DNA from: Oscillospiraceae bacterium
GTDB lineage: Bacteria > Bacillota > Clostridia > Oscillospirales > Acutalibacteraceae
Direction of reading: 5' to 3'
Length of the DNA stretch: 34,647 nucleotides
Assembly: GCA_009779995.1 (NCBI GenBank)
Contig: WRDW01000020.1
Coordinates: forward strand, 1 to 34,647
The position numbers were made by a program, and so were the translations under genes. The first letter of the stretch is position 1. Each line of letters begins with the position of its first letter. This document shows, one piece after another, positions 16,981 to 24,574 of the stretch. The notes below the pieces were generated by a model that had not been told where the DNA came from, did no database searches, and saw nothing but the letters and a program-made list of their open reading frames with translations.

Positions 16981-18229
16981 ACTCGTACAGCGGGAACCGC
17001 CCGCACAGCTCGTTCACGCTTGCTCGAATGGCGTCCGCGCTGGCCTTGAAGTCCGTCATCGTGAGATAGATCGCATTTGCAATCAGTTCCATTTCAGGGC
17101 ATTTAAAACCGCGGGAGGTGACGGCGGGCGTGCCCAGGCGCAGGCCGCTGGTGACGAAGGGCGTCTCGGGGTCGTCCGGGATGGTGCTCTTGCTGGCGGT
17201 GATGTAGACTTTGTCCAGGCGGCGGGAGAGCTCCTTGCCGGTGAGGGCGAAGGAGCGCAGGTCCAGGAGCATGAGGTGGTTGTCCGTCCCGCCGGATACG
17301 AGATTTATCCCCCGTTGGAGCAGGCCGTCCGCCAGGGCCCGGGCGTTGTCAATGATCTGCTGCTGGTATGCGTTGAACGCGGGCTTTAAGGCCTCGCCGA
17401 AGCACACGGCCTTGGCCGCGACGACGTGCATCAGCGGGCCGCCCTGTGCGCCCGGGAAAATCGCCTTGTCTATGGCGGGCGCGAGCGCGGACGTGCAGAG
17501 AATCAGCCCGCCGCGCGGCCCGCGCAGGGTCTTGTGGGTGGTGGAGGTGACAACGTCCGCGAAGGGCACGGGGGAGGGATGCAGCCCGGCGGCGATGAGC
17601 CCCGCGATGTGCGCCATGTCCACCAGGAAATACGCATTTACAGATTTCGCGATGGCGCCGATGCGCTCGAAGTCGATGACGCGGGGATAGGCGGAGGCCC
17701 CCGCCACGATCATTTTGGGCTGTTCTTTCTTAGCGAGCGCTTCCAGGGCGTCGTAATCGAGATAGCCGGTCCCGTCCACGCCGTAGGGCACGAAGTTGTA
17801 GAGGATGCCGCTCATGTTCACCGTAGAGCCGTGGGTCAGGTGGCCGCCGTGGGAGAGGTTCATTCCCAGCACGGTGTCCCCCGGCCGCAGCAGGGCGGCA
17901 TAGGCCGCCAGGTTGGCCTGGGACCCCGAATGCGCCTGCACGTTGGCGTGCGCAGCCCCGAAGAGCGCCTTGGCCCGCTCGATGGCGATGCGCTCGGCCT
18001 CGTCCACGCACTCGCAGCCGCCGTAGTAACGTCTGCCGGGGTAGCCCTCGGCGTATTTATTGGTCAGCACGCTGCCCATGGCGGCCATCACCGCCGGGGA
18101 GACGAGGTTTTCGCTGGCGATGAGCTCAATGTTGCGCCGCTGCCGGGCGAGCTCCCGGCCCATTGCCGCGCCGATCTCCGGATCGGACTGCGAGACGAAG
18201 CCTATGGTGTCCATCAGATCTGGGTACAT
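16979..18229 (-). CDS. glyA: Serine hydroxymethyltransferase
   Basis: GlyA interconverts serine and glycine, producing methylene-tetrahydrofolate, with pyridoxal phosphate as cofactor. The 416-residue protein shows [10 protein letters not shown] (35-44), [15 protein letters not shown] (57-71), AHSGSQAN, the [14 protein letters not shown] segment, and the PLP-binding Lys233 in [22 protein letters not shown] precedes the ATG. It is monocistronic, with a promoter and a palindromic repeat in its leader, and its end abuts a terminator shared with the convergent relB remnant. Function links to the folate genes folE and folP further along the window. Confidence 0.97.
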   Translation of the reverse strand: MYPDLMDTIGFVSQSDPEIGAAMGRELARQRRNIELIASENLVSPAVMAAMGSVLTNKYAEGYPGRRYYGGCECVDEAERIAIERAKALFGAAHANVQAHSGSQANLAAYAALLRPGDTVLGMNLSHGGHLTHGSTVNMSGILYNFVPYGVDGTGYLDYDALEALAKKEQPKMIVAGASAYPRVIDFERIGAIAKSVNAYFLVDMAHIAGLIAAGLHPSPVPFADVVTSTTHKTLRGPRGGLILCTSALAPAIDKAIFPGAQGGPLMHVVAAKAVCFGEALKPAFNAYQQQIIDNARALADGLLQRGINLVSGGTDNHLMLLDLRSFALTGKELSRRLDKVYITASKSTIPDDPETPFVTSGLRLGTPAVTSRGFKCPEMELIANAIYLTMTDFKASADAIRASVNELCGRFPLYE

Positions 18230-18257
18230 GGGTTACCTCCGTGTGATTGTAGTGCGC

Positions 18258-18277
18258 GGGCGGCAAGAATGCCGCCC
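18258..18277. repeat. Dispersed palindromic repeat in the glyA leader
   Basis: GGGCGGCAAGAATGCCGCCC is a perfect 8-bp palindrome with a 4-nt loop. It lies between the glyA promoter and start codon and would form a hairpin near the 5' end of the mRNA. Confidence 0.85.
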
Positions 18278-18287
18278 TTACAGATAT

Positions 18288-18316
18288 ATTTTATCACAAC
18301 CGGGGGGCGGGGTCAA
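18288..18316 (-). promoter_or_regulatory. Promoter of glyA
   Basis: On the minus strand, TTGACC (18316-18311), a 17-nt spacer and TAAAAT (18293-18288). Confidence 0.7.
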
Positions 18317-18358
18317 GGGAAATCAAAAAAACACAGGGGCAACCTGCGCCGCCCACAC

Positions 18359-18389
18359 AAAAAGCCTCCCCTCGCACACGAGGAGAGGC
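18359..18389 (-). terminator. Rho-independent terminator of the ImmA/2-TM unit
   Basis: On the minus strand, GCCTCTCCTCG and CGAGGGGAGGC form an 11-bp stem with one mismatch around TGTG, followed by TTTTT (18363-18359). Confidence 0.85.
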
Positions 18390-18441
18390 GCGTTAAATTA
18401 GCCATTCATGCTACACTGCTCGCATCTCTTTTTCCCTTCTA

Positions 18442-18759
18442 TTACCGCTTTGAGTTTTTCTCGCCAAAAAGAAAGCCGAGAAGCGTAAACAATGCCGCTT
18501 GCAGTATGGACAAAATTTCATTTGGTATTTCTACTTTTGTTCCGCTCTTTCCATATGCGGAGAACCAAATGACAAATATGTAAGATAGTCCAATGGCAAT
18601 CAGAATACCTCCGACATACCAATGAGCAGCCTTTAGATTTCTCTTTTCGTTGTCTTCTTTAGCTTTTTCGCGTCGTTCATAAAAATCTTCATTATCCAAT
18701 TTTTGCGGTGGAACTTTTACGTCAGCTACATAGCTGCTGATAGAGGGAAAGTTATCCAA
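18442..18759 (-). CDS. Small protein with two membrane segments, partner of the ImmA-type protease
   Basis: The 105-residue protein has a charged N-terminal half (LDNEDFYERREKAKEDNEKRN, a likely coiled-coil helix), a TM segment (AAHWYVGGILIAIGLSYIFVIWF), a short loop and a second hydrophobic segment (ILSILQAALFTLLGFLF) with a basic end. Both ends should face the cytoplasm. I recognise no family, although the charged-helix plus two-TM layout recalls small membrane effectors and sensors. The start is TTG at 18759, overlapping the protease stop by 8 nt, with GAGGTGAAGG upstream, so translation is coupled. Its composition is AT-rich like the protease and unlike glyA and rplL. Confidence 0.72.
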   Translation of the reverse strand: MDNFPSISSYVADVKVPPQKLDNEDFYERREKAKEDNEKRNLKAAHWYVGGILIAIGLSYIFVIWFSAYGKSGTKVEIPNEILSILQAALFTLLGFLFGEKNSKR

Positions 18760-19417
18760 GAGCCTTCACCTCAAATCTATCCTCGTGGGAAATTGTCAGC
18801 TTCAACTTGCGTTCCAAATGATACTTTGCAGTATGACGAGGAACGAAAAAGTTCTCTTTTACAGCATTCAGAATTTCGCCCCATTTCATATTAGCACGTT
18901 GCTCCAAGAAACTGCGCATGAAGTGCCAGGGCATCAACAATTCATTTTTAAATGCCTCTGCATTCTCTTCGCGGCAATAGTCACAGTCTGCTATTGGCCT
19001 TAACTCCTCCGGTATATTTTGATCGCAGCGAAATCGTATATTTGCATAATCCTCCTGACTGCTGCAATCAATAAAGAAGTGACCGAGTTCATGTGCTACT
19101 GTATTTATTTTGCGGTACGAATCACTATTTTTTTCAATACCTATGAATCGCTGCGACTTTACATATTCATTTTCTTCTGCTCTATCTTCCATCCATCCGA
19201 TTATTCCGCTATCCGGTGTGAAATCCATACCCAGAATATCAAAGCCAAGGCTCCCAGCAAGCTTTTGTACATTTACTGGTGGGGAAGTGATCATATTTTC
19301 GAACAGTATGCGTTTAACAGCTTCCTCGATTTTTTCTCGGCTAATTCGTGTGCCTGTTTCGGGATTCAAGTCTCTCCTAATATGCTCTACATACATAGGA
19401 GTGGTTAACTTTGCCAT
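18752..19417 (-). CDS. ImmA/IrrE-family metallopeptidase
   Basis: The 221-residue protein has HELGH at 109-113 (TVAHELGHFF) and the downstream ENAEAFKNELLMP segment (151-163), the zinc-binding pair and LLMP motif of the ImmA/IrrE (M78) family. These proteases cut or inactivate a partner repressor in phages, mobile elements and stress systems. The N-terminal part (residues 25-60) has the typical helical lead-in before the LGFDI strand. Extra Cys residues lie at 131, 145 and 148. AAAGGAGGA precedes the ATG. No XRE repressor is adjacent, which is unusual; the only partner is the small two-TM protein, with which it forms a two-gene unit with its own promoter and terminator. Confidence 0.88.
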   Translation of the reverse strand: MAKLTTPMYVEHIRRDLNPETGTRISREKIEEAVKRILFENMITSPPVNVQKLAGSLGFDILGMDFTPDSGIIGWMEDRAEENEYVKSQRFIGIEKNSDSYRKINTVAHELGHFFIDCSSQEDYANIRFRCDQNIPEELRPIADCDYCREENAEAFKNELLMPWHFMRSFLEQRANMKWGEILNAVKENFFVPRHTAKYHLERKLKLTISHEDRFEVKALG

Positions 19418-19476
19418 GAAATTCCTCCTTTCATTTTAGTTTATTCAGGATGCCGATAAGAATTGCTGTAAATGTT

Positions 19477-19490
19477 TCGACTGCATTCGA
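19477..19490. promoter_or_regulatory. Near-palindrome in the leader of the ImmA unit
   Basis: TCGACTGCATTCGA is a 14-nt inverted repeat with one mismatched pair, between the promoter and the protease start codon. It could be an operator or a leader hairpin. Confidence 0.4.
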
Positions 19491-19510
19491 CAATACACTA
19501 TTATATTTTA

Positions 19511-19539
19511 ATTATAGCATGTCCCATTTTTCTTGTCAA
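19511..19539 (-). promoter_or_regulatory. Consensus promoter of the ImmA/2-TM unit
   Basis: On the minus strand, TTGACA (19539-19534), 17 nt and TATAAT (19516-19511) match the consensus exactly. Confidence 0.85.
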
Positions 19540-19586
19540 TGCGTTGGGAGCATTTGGATAAAAATTTACATTTGCTTGCGCACGAT

Positions 19587-19628
19587 AAATGTGGAGAGGC
19601 CGAACAGGCTGTCGGCCTCGCCGCATTT
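19587..19628 (-). terminator. Terminator hairpin after rplL
   Basis: A 17-bp imperfect stem (arms 19587-19603 and 19612-19628) around an 8-nt loop contains GAGGCCGA/TCGGCCTC. It lies 12 nt beyond the rplL stop. The minus-strand T-run is short (ATTTAT). Confidence 0.65.
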
Positions 19629-19640
19629 TTTGTGCGTCCC

Positions 19641-20015
19641 TTACTTGATCTCCACTTCCGCGCCAACCTCTTCCAGCTTGGCCTTGGCGGCTTCGGCGTC
19701 CTCGTTGCTGATCTTCTCCTTGATGGCGGCGGGGACGCCGTCCACGAGCTTCTTCGCGTCGGCGAGGCCCAGGCCCGTCAGCTCGCGCACCACCTTGATC
19801 ACGGGGATCTTGCTCGGGCCCACCTTCATGAGCACCACGTCGAACTCCGTCTGCTCCACCTCCACGGCGACCTCCTCGGTGGGGGCGGCCACGGCCACGG
19901 CGGCGGCGGCGGATACGCCGAACGCCTCCTCCACGGCGTGGACGAGCTCGGAGAGCTCCAATACGGTGAGGCCCTTCAGGGTTTCGATAATGCCTTGAAT
20001 CGCTTCGGATGCCAT
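19641..20015 (-). CDS. rplL: Ribosomal protein bL12 (L7/L12)
   Basis: L7/L12 forms the flexible stalk of the large subunit that recruits translation factors. The 124-residue protein has the N-terminal dimerisation helices ([26 protein letters not shown]), an Ala/Glu-rich hinge ([17 protein letters not shown]) and the conserved C-terminal domain ([36 protein letters not shown]). AGGAGGAAAG precedes the ATG. It follows rplJ by 88 nt, as usual. The next gene is not rpoB but a terminator and the ImmA unit. Confidence 0.97.
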   Translation of the reverse strand: MASEAIQGIIETLKGLTVLELSELVHAVEEAFGVSAAAAVAVAAPTEEVAVEVEQTEFDVVLMKVGPSKIPVIKVVRELTGLGLADAKKLVDGVPAAIKEKISNEDAEAAKAKLEEVGAEVEIK

Positions 20016-20036
20016 AATAACTTTCCTCCTGTACTA

Positions 20037-20069
20037 GTTGTTAGATGGTAGACGTTAGACATTAGACGC
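20037..20069. repeat. Degenerate short tandem repeat between rplJ and rplL
   Basis: The unit TTAGA(C/T) with 2-3 variable bases occurs about four times (TTAGATGG, TAGACG, TTAGACA, TTAGACG). It fills most of the rplJ-rplL gap. Confidence 0.6.
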
Positions 20070-20103
20070 AGGTCACGTCAGTTCCTGCTCTCGGGGATGG
20101 GTT

Positions 20104-20643
20104 CTACGCCGGTTCGGGCATCGCTTCGGGGGCTGCCTCTTCCACGGGGGGGTTCTGCTGGTCCACGAGGGCCTGCACGGCGCGGGCGAAGGCCGCGATG
20201 GGGGCCTGGAAGGCGTTGCATACGGTGGCCAGCAGCACCTCGCGGGAGGGCAGCTTGGCCAGGGCGTCCACCTTCTTCTCGTCGATGACGCGGCCGTCCA
20301 CGAAGCCGGTCTTCACTTTGAAGGTCTTGCTCTTGGCGGCGAATTTCGATAGGATGCGCGCCGCCGCGGTGTAGTCGTCCGTGCTGGTTGCCAGGGCCGT
20401 GGTGTTCACCAGGTGGGGGGCCAGGGCCTCCAGGGCGGCCTGCTTCGCGGCCAGCTCCAGCAGGGAGTTCTTCACCACCGTGTAGCGCACCCCGGCGGCC
20501 CGCAGGTCGCTGCGCAGCCTGGTGTCGTCCGCCACGTTGATGCCCTTGTACTCCACCAGGATGCCCGCGCATGCGGCGCGCAGGACCTCCGCGAGGTCCG
20601 CCACGGCCGCCTTCTTCTGCTCCAGGATTGCTTGGCTTGGCAT
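20104..20643 (-). CDS. rplJ: Ribosomal protein uL10
   Basis: L10 anchors the L7/L12 dimers to 23S rRNA. The 179-residue protein starts MPSQAILEQKKAAVADL and contains GILVEYKGINVADDTRLR, RYTVVKNSLLELA and a C-terminal helix for L7/L12 binding, ending in an acidic, Pro-rich tail. GGAGGTGA precedes the ATG at 20643; an upstream ATG in the same frame would lie inside the leader. It is the first gene of the rplJ-rplL unit, transcribed from its own promoter through an L10 leader RNA, consistent with autoregulation by the L10-L12 complex. Confidence 0.96.
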   Translation of the reverse strand: MPSQAILEQKKAAVADLAEVLRAACAGILVEYKGINVADDTRLRSDLRAAGVRYTVVKNSLLELAAKQAALEALAPHLVNTTALATSTDDYTAAARILSKFAAKSKTFKVKTGFVDGRVIDEKKVDALAKLPSREVLLATVCNAFQAPIAAFARAVQALVDQQNPPVEEAAPEAMPEPA

Positions 20644-20709
20644 GTTGCTTGATTCACCTCCGGAAAATAAAATATGCCCTCTGCCCAAGAGCAAAAGGAC
20701 ACAATATAA

Positions 20710-20741
20710 CTGTCAACTGTCAACTGTCAACTGTCAACTGT
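20710..20741. repeat. Heptamer tandem array in the rplJ leader
   Basis: CTGTCAA is repeated four times perfectly, plus a partial copy. On the minus strand it reads TTGACAG repeated. It sits directly after the conserved part of the L10 leader and before the rplJ ribosome-binding site. Confidence 0.95.
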
Positions 20742-20808
20742 ACCTCGGCAGGAATTACCCTTACGTCAAACTTGTTTGGCGTTGGAACCGGCTGTCTTCG
20801 GCAGAACA
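20740..20808 (-). ncRNA. L10 leader RNA (ribosomal-protein autoregulatory element)
   Basis: On the minus strand the leader contains CCGAAGACAGC (20801-20791) and, about 40 nt on, CCTGCCGAGGTAC (ending near 20740), the paired conserved elements I associate with the Firmicutes L10 leader to which the L10-(L12)4 complex binds. CAGCCGG and CCTGCCG-type segments can pair to form the kink-turn stem. Its position between promoter and rplJ supports the call. A U-rich hairpin-like stretch (GGGCAGAGGGCATATTTTATTTT region, near 20650-20690) may be the attenuator. Confidence 0.75.
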
Positions 20809-20814
20809 TAAAAT

Positions 20815-20843
20815 AGTATAGCAGGGTTTCGCGGGGATGTCAA
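20815..20843 (-). promoter_or_regulatory. Promoter of rplJ-rplL
   Basis: On the minus strand, TTGACA (20843-20838), 17 nt and TATACT (20820-20815), placing the start near 20808, just before the L10 leader. Confidence 0.85.
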
Positions 20844-20892
20844 GAAAAATTTTCGCGCAGCCCAAAATTGGTGAATTATTGCGCTTTCCGTA

Positions 20893-20921
20893 TTGACTAT
20901 CCCGTGAAAATACGCTATAAT
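20893..20921 (+). promoter_or_regulatory. Promoter of the LRR-protein gene
   Basis: TTGACT (20893-20898), 17 nt and TATAAT (20916-20921), 50 nt before the ATG and divergent from the rplJ promoter. Together with the leader, this accounts for the 328-nt rplJ-LRR gap. Confidence 0.8.
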
Positions 20922-20971
20922 AAACACCTCATCACAATGAGGCAATTTTTCTTTGAAAGGGGCTTCCCACC

Positions 20972-21748
20972 ATGAAAAAACCATTCGCCCGCCTGCTTAC
21001 TACCCTGCTGGCAGCGCTGCTGCTGTGCGGTGCATTGCTCCTGGCTGTTGGTGCGCAGGGCGTTGACATCACCGATAAATTCACGGATCCCGTGTTCAGG
21101 GCAGCGGTGCAGGAGATAATTAAAAAAGATATTATTTTGGATACGGATGTGGCGGGGATAAACTATCTTGATGTAAGCCGTTATACCGATCCAAATAAAA
21201 TAAAGAGCCTCGCGGGGCTTGCGTACTTCACCGCATTGCAAAGTCTTTATTGCGCTGACAACGAGCTGACCGCGCTGCCGGAGCTGCCCCCCGGCCTGGA
21301 AACCCTTCATTGCGCTATAAACCAGATCACCGCGCTGCCCACGCTGCCTGATGGTTTGAGATTCCTTTACTGCGGCCACAACCAATTGGCAGAGCTGCCC
21401 GCGCTGCCTGCCGACTTAAAAATCCTTTATTGTCGCAGCAACCAACTGACATCGCTGCCCACGCTGCCCACCGGGTTATGGAAATTGGATTGCAGCCTTA
21501 ACCAGCTTTCAGGCCTTGACGTGACCGGCCTGCAGCTGGGTGAACTTGATTGCAGATTCAATAATATGCGAAGCAGCTCTGACGTCAAAGGCTTCACGGG
21601 TATATGGCGGGCAATTGATATAAGCTACGGGCGCAAATATTTTTTCTACCCTCAAAACCCCACCTACTTCTGGTCCACCTGGCCTCCGATAGCCCAATGG
21701 GCCCTCGAATACATCCTCTTCGGCTGGCTATGGATGCGCTGGCTGTAA
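20972..21748 (+). CDS. Exported leucine-rich-repeat protein with Trp-rich FGWLWM tail
   Basis: The 258-residue protein has a signal peptide (LLTTLLAALLLCGALLLAVGAQG), a short helical cap (about 32-80) and about five leucine-rich repeats of the LPxLPxxLxxLxCxxNxLxx type (LPELPPGLETLHCAINQITA, LPTLPDGLRFLYCGHNQLAE, LPALPADLKILYCRSNQLTS). This short bacterial LRR subtype is shared with IpaH/YopM-type proteins and with secreted clostridial proteins and usually binds other proteins. The C-terminus is unusual: a Trp-rich hydrophobic tail, WALEYILFGWLWMRWL. The same FGWLWM ends the protease at 32630-34390. A promoter and RBS (GAAAGG) precede the ATG. The binding partner is unknown. Confidence 0.87.
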   Translation: MKKPFARLLTTLLAALLLCGALLLAVGAQGVDITDKFTDPVFRAAVQEIIKKDIILDTDVAGINYLDVSRYTDPNKIKSLAGLAYFTALQSLYCADNELTALPELPPGLETLHCAINQITALPTLPDGLRFLYCGHNQLAELPALPADLKILYCRSNQLTSLPTLPTGLWKLDCSLNQLSGLDVTGLQLGELDCRFNNMRSSSDVKGFTGIWRAIDISYGRKYFFYPQNPTYFWSTWPPIAQWALEYILFGWLWMRWL

Positions 21749-21750
21749 AA

Positions 21751-21782
21751 AATTCAGCATTCAGAATTGAGAATTAAGCATT
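21751..21782. repeat. Short repeat array abutting the amylase start codon
   Basis: ATTCAGC, ATTCAGA, ATTGAGA, ATTAAGC are consecutive related heptamers. They fill the gap between the LRR stop and the amylase ATG and leave no visible Shine-Dalgarno sequence. Confidence 0.8.
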
Positions 21783-23567
21783 ATGTTCATCCCCTACCGC
21801 TCGCGTTCCCTCCTGCACAAAAGCCCCTTCGGCGCGGTGGCCGCCGGGGAGGAGATTGCCTTGCGGGTGATCATGCCCCGGCATATGCAATGCCGCGGGG
21901 TGACGCTGCGCTGGGGGGACTACGACGGGGCGTGGGAGCAGAGCCTGCCATTCCAGTGGGAGGCCATGGAGGGCGAAAGCGAGGAGTGGTGGCGGTGCTG
22001 CCTAGAATTACACGAGCCGGGGCTGCTGCGCTATCGATTTGCCTATGAGAGTGAAGATGGCACAGGCAGTATAGGCGACGCGGGCCAGGGCGTGGGTAAA
22101 ATCGGCGAAGAGGGCTGGTTCCGGCTGACGGTGTATGACCCGGCGGCGCGCCTGCCCGATTGGGTGCCCGGCGGGGTGCTGTATCAGGTTTTCCCGGACA
22201 GGTTTTGCAACTCCGGCAAGCCAAAGCAGGGTGTACCTGAGGACAGGATTCTCAGAGATGACTGGTTCGGAGAGCCACAGTGGAAGCCCGACAAGCACGG
22301 CAGGATAACGCAATATGACTTCTTCGGCGGGGACTTAGCAGGTATAGGTGGAAAGCTGGGGTATCTCAAGTCGCTGGGCGTCACGTGCATATATCTGAAC
22401 CCCATCTTCCTGGCGAGAAGCAATCACAGGTACGACACAGCGGATTATTTCAGGATAGACCCCCTGCTGGGTAACGAGGAAGACTTTTCAAGCTTATGTA
22501 GACAAGCGCATGGGATGGGCATAAAGCTTATTCTCGACGGGGTGTTCAGCCACACGGGGGACGACAGCGTCTACTTCAACCGGCGCGGCACATTCCCGGG
22601 GCCGGGGGCCTATGAATCGCAGGATTCGCCCTATTTCGACTGGTATTCATTCGAGCACTGGCCGGAGGACTACAAGTGCTGGTGGGGAATCGACATCCTG
22701 CCGGAGCTGCGCGAGGATCACCCGGCGGTGCTGGACTTCTTCGCCGGGGAAACCGGCGTGGCCCGGCACTGGCTGCGCCAAGGCGCGGACGGCTGGCGCG
22801 CCGACGTGGCGGACGAGCTCCCGGACGTCTTCCTGGACAGGCTGTATGAAGCCTGCGCCGAGGAAAAGCCGGAGGCGTATCTCCTGGGCGAGGTCTGGGA
22901 GGACGCGAGCCGCAAGTGGAGCCACGGCGGGCGGCGGCGCTACCTCCTGGGCGGGCAGCTGCACAGCGTGATGAACTACCCCCTCGCAGAGGCCATCCTG
23001 CGCTTCGCCTGCCTGGAAGGCGAGGATGCGGCCGAGCAGCTGGCCAGGGTGATCGAATCCCAGTTGGAGCACTACCCGCCCTATGCCATCGCCGGATTGA
23101 TGAACCACATCGGCACCCATGACACCCCGCGCGCCCTCACGCGCCTGCTGGAGGCTTCATCTGATTTGAAGAGCGCGCGGCGCAGGCTAAAGCTATGTGT
23201 TGTTCTGCAATACACCCTGCCGGGCAACCCCTGCGTCTACTACGGCGACGAGGCCGGCCTCCGGGGCGGGAAGGACCCCCTCAACCGGGCATGTTACCCC
23301 TGGGGCCGTGAGGACGGCGACCTGCTGGCCTATTATCGCGCCTTAGGAGCACTGAGAGCAGAGCACAGGGAGGCCTTCTCCGGGGTTGACTTTCGCCTGC
23401 TCAGCGCCGCGCTCGGCTGCATCGCCTATGTGAGAAGAGATATGATCGTAATCGCCAACGCGAATCCACACGCGATCACATATGAGCTGCCGCCTGGGCT
23501 GCACTGTAATGGAGTGGTCGAGGTGGAGGCGGAGAGCGCAGCGTTCCAGCCCCTGGCTCCCTCGTGA
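21783..23567 (+). CDS. GH13 alpha-glucan hydrolase (neopullulanase/cyclomaltodextrinase type)
   Basis: The 594-residue enzyme hydrolyses alpha-glucans inside the cell (no signal peptide). An N-terminal beta domain (about 1-120; HKSPFGAVAAGEEIALRV) precedes the TIM barrel. Conserved regions: YQVFPDRF (134-141), region I DGVFSH (252-257), nucleophile Asp341 in GWRADV, acid/base Glu370 in LLGEVWE, and Asp447 in GTHDTPR. The N-terminal domain and YQVFPDRF match the GH13_20 group (maltogenic amylase, neopullulanase, cyclomaltodextrinase). The start lacks a clear RBS because a repeat array abuts it. The last three residues (APS) and the TGA come from an intergenic repeat. Confidence 0.93.
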   Translation: MFIPYRSRSLLHKSPFGAVAAGEEIALRVIMPRHMQCRGVTLRWGDYDGAWEQSLPFQWEAMEGESEEWWRCCLELHEPGLLRYRFAYESEDGTGSIGDAGQGVGKIGEEGWFRLTVYDPAARLPDWVPGGVLYQVFPDRFCNSGKPKQGVPEDRILRDDWFGEPQWKPDKHGRITQYDFFGGDLAGIGGKLGYLKSLGVTCIYLNPIFLARSNHRYDTADYFRIDPLLGNEEDFSSLCRQAHGMGIKLILDGVFSHTGDDSVYFNRRGTFPGPGAYESQDSPYFDWYSFEHWPEDYKCWWGIDILPELREDHPAVLDFFAGETGVARHWLRQGADGWRADVADELPDVFLDRLYEACAEEKPEAYLLGEVWEDASRKWSHGGRRRYLLGGQLHSVMNYPLAEAILRFACLEGEDAAEQLARVIESQLEHYPPYAIAGLMNHIGTHDTPRALTRLLEASSDLKSARRRLKLCVVLQYTLPGNPCVYYGDEAGLRGGKDPLNRACYPWGREDGDLLAYYRALGALRAEHREAFSGVDFRLLSAALGCIAYVRRDMIVIANANPHAITYELPPGLHCNGVVEVEAESAAFQPLAPS

Positions 23568-23598
23568 GGGAGCTCCGCCCGCAGGCGGTGAGGGAGCA
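23555..23598. repeat. GCTCCCTCA-type dispersed repeat, copy A (contains the amylase stop)
   Basis: The element has CTCCCTCGTGAGGGAG, a perfect 16-nt palindrome, followed by GCTCCGCCCGCAGGCGG and TGAGGGAGCA. An inverted, nearly identical copy lies at 25809-25849. The amylase TGA (23565-23567) falls in the first palindrome. Confidence 0.85.
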
Positions 23599-23671
23599 GT
23601 GCGGAGCACAAATCCCGCCGCAGCGGCGTTCTTCGTTCGATAACATGCCCTCGTTAAAAAGGAGGGAACCC

Positions 23672-24571
23672 ATGCCCAAACAACCCTACAGCCTTGAATT
23701 CCAGCCCAGGGAGCGCCGCCGCCGGGACCAGGTGCTGCGCTTTTTGGGGGGGTTTTGCGCCATCGTGCTGCTGCTGAGCATCGTCTCGGCGGTGGTGGTG
23801 CTGCGCAGTGACCTGATGGAGCAGCTTCGCGGCGCGCTGTTCCCCGCGCAGCCCACCACCGAGCCCCCGCCGGACGCCTGGCTCCACACCGGCAGCGCGC
23901 TGTTTTTACTCTGCGAGACCGACGATGCCCGGCAAAACATCCGCTTTTGCGCCCTGGTGCGCGCGGACGTCGAGCGGCGGCAGCTGCACGTGTTCCCTTT
24001 GTCCCCCGGGGCCATGACCCCATTTGAGGCCGGAGAGCGCTCCCTGGAGCAGGCCCTGCGCGGCGGCGGGCCGAAGGAGCTCAAAACGGCGATAGAGGCC
24101 CTCATCGAGGAGGAGGACGGGATCGACCGGTACATCTGCTGCACGGACGGCGGCTTTGTCAAAATCGTCAACCTGCTGGGCAGCGTCACGGTGCAGGTGG
24201 CCGAGCGCGTGCGCTACAGCGGTTCCTCCTTCACGCTGACCCTCGCGGAGGGCTCGCAGCGCCTGCAGGGGGACATGCTGCTGCGCTACTTCCGATACTT
24301 AGGTACCCTGAAGCCTCCCCCGGCGGACGCCTCGGAGCTGCCGGGCAGCCCGGAGAACTACGCGGCGCTGCGGCAGGGCGAGCTGCTGGCCCGTGTGCTG
24401 GAGACCTACATCGCCATGGAGACGGACGCGCCGCGCCTGGAGGCGCTATTCAACAGCCTGATGAACATCCTGGATACCGACGTCACCGTCAACGATTTCT
24501 ACACCCGCCGCGAGATGCTCCTGGACATCCTGGCAAACGGCGACCAATTTGTGATTGATGTGAAGGAATAA
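23672..24571 (+). CDS. LCP (LytR-CpsA-Psr)-like membrane protein
   Basis: The 299-residue protein has a basic cytoplasmic start (ERRRRDQ), a TM segment (VLRFLGGFCAIVLLLSIVSAVVVL) and an extracytoplasmic domain resembling LCP enzymes, which attach glycopolymers to peptidoglycan. Matching segments are ALIEEEDGIDRYICCTDGGFVKIVNLLGSVTVQV and TLAEGSQRLQGDMLLRYFRYL, equivalent to the family's VDFxGFxxLVDxLGGV and LxGxxALxYxR. The usual Arg-rich and Asp-containing catalytic positions are less clear here, so activity is uncertain. I chose ATG 23672, with GGAGGGA upstream, over an upstream ATG inside the repeat. The next gene starts 3 nt later. Confidence 0.72.
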   Translation: MPKQPYSLEFQPRERRRRDQVLRFLGGFCAIVLLLSIVSAVVVLRSDLMEQLRGALFPAQPTTEPPPDAWLHTGSALFLLCETDDARQNIRFCALVRADVERRQLHVFPLSPGAMTPFEAGERSLEQALRGGGPKELKTAIEALIEEEDGIDRYICCTDGGFVKIVNLLGSVTVQVAERVRYSGSSFTLTLAEGSQRLQGDMLLRYFRYLGTLKPPPADASELPGSPENYAALRQGELLARVLETYIAMETDAPRLEALFNSLMNILDTDVTVNDFYTRREMLLDILANGDQFVIDVKE

Positions 24572-24574
24572 CGC

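Noticed and set aside
20710-20741. Tandem CTGTCAA array as a CRISPR
   Set aside because: Units are 7 nt with no spacers; a simple tandem repeat.
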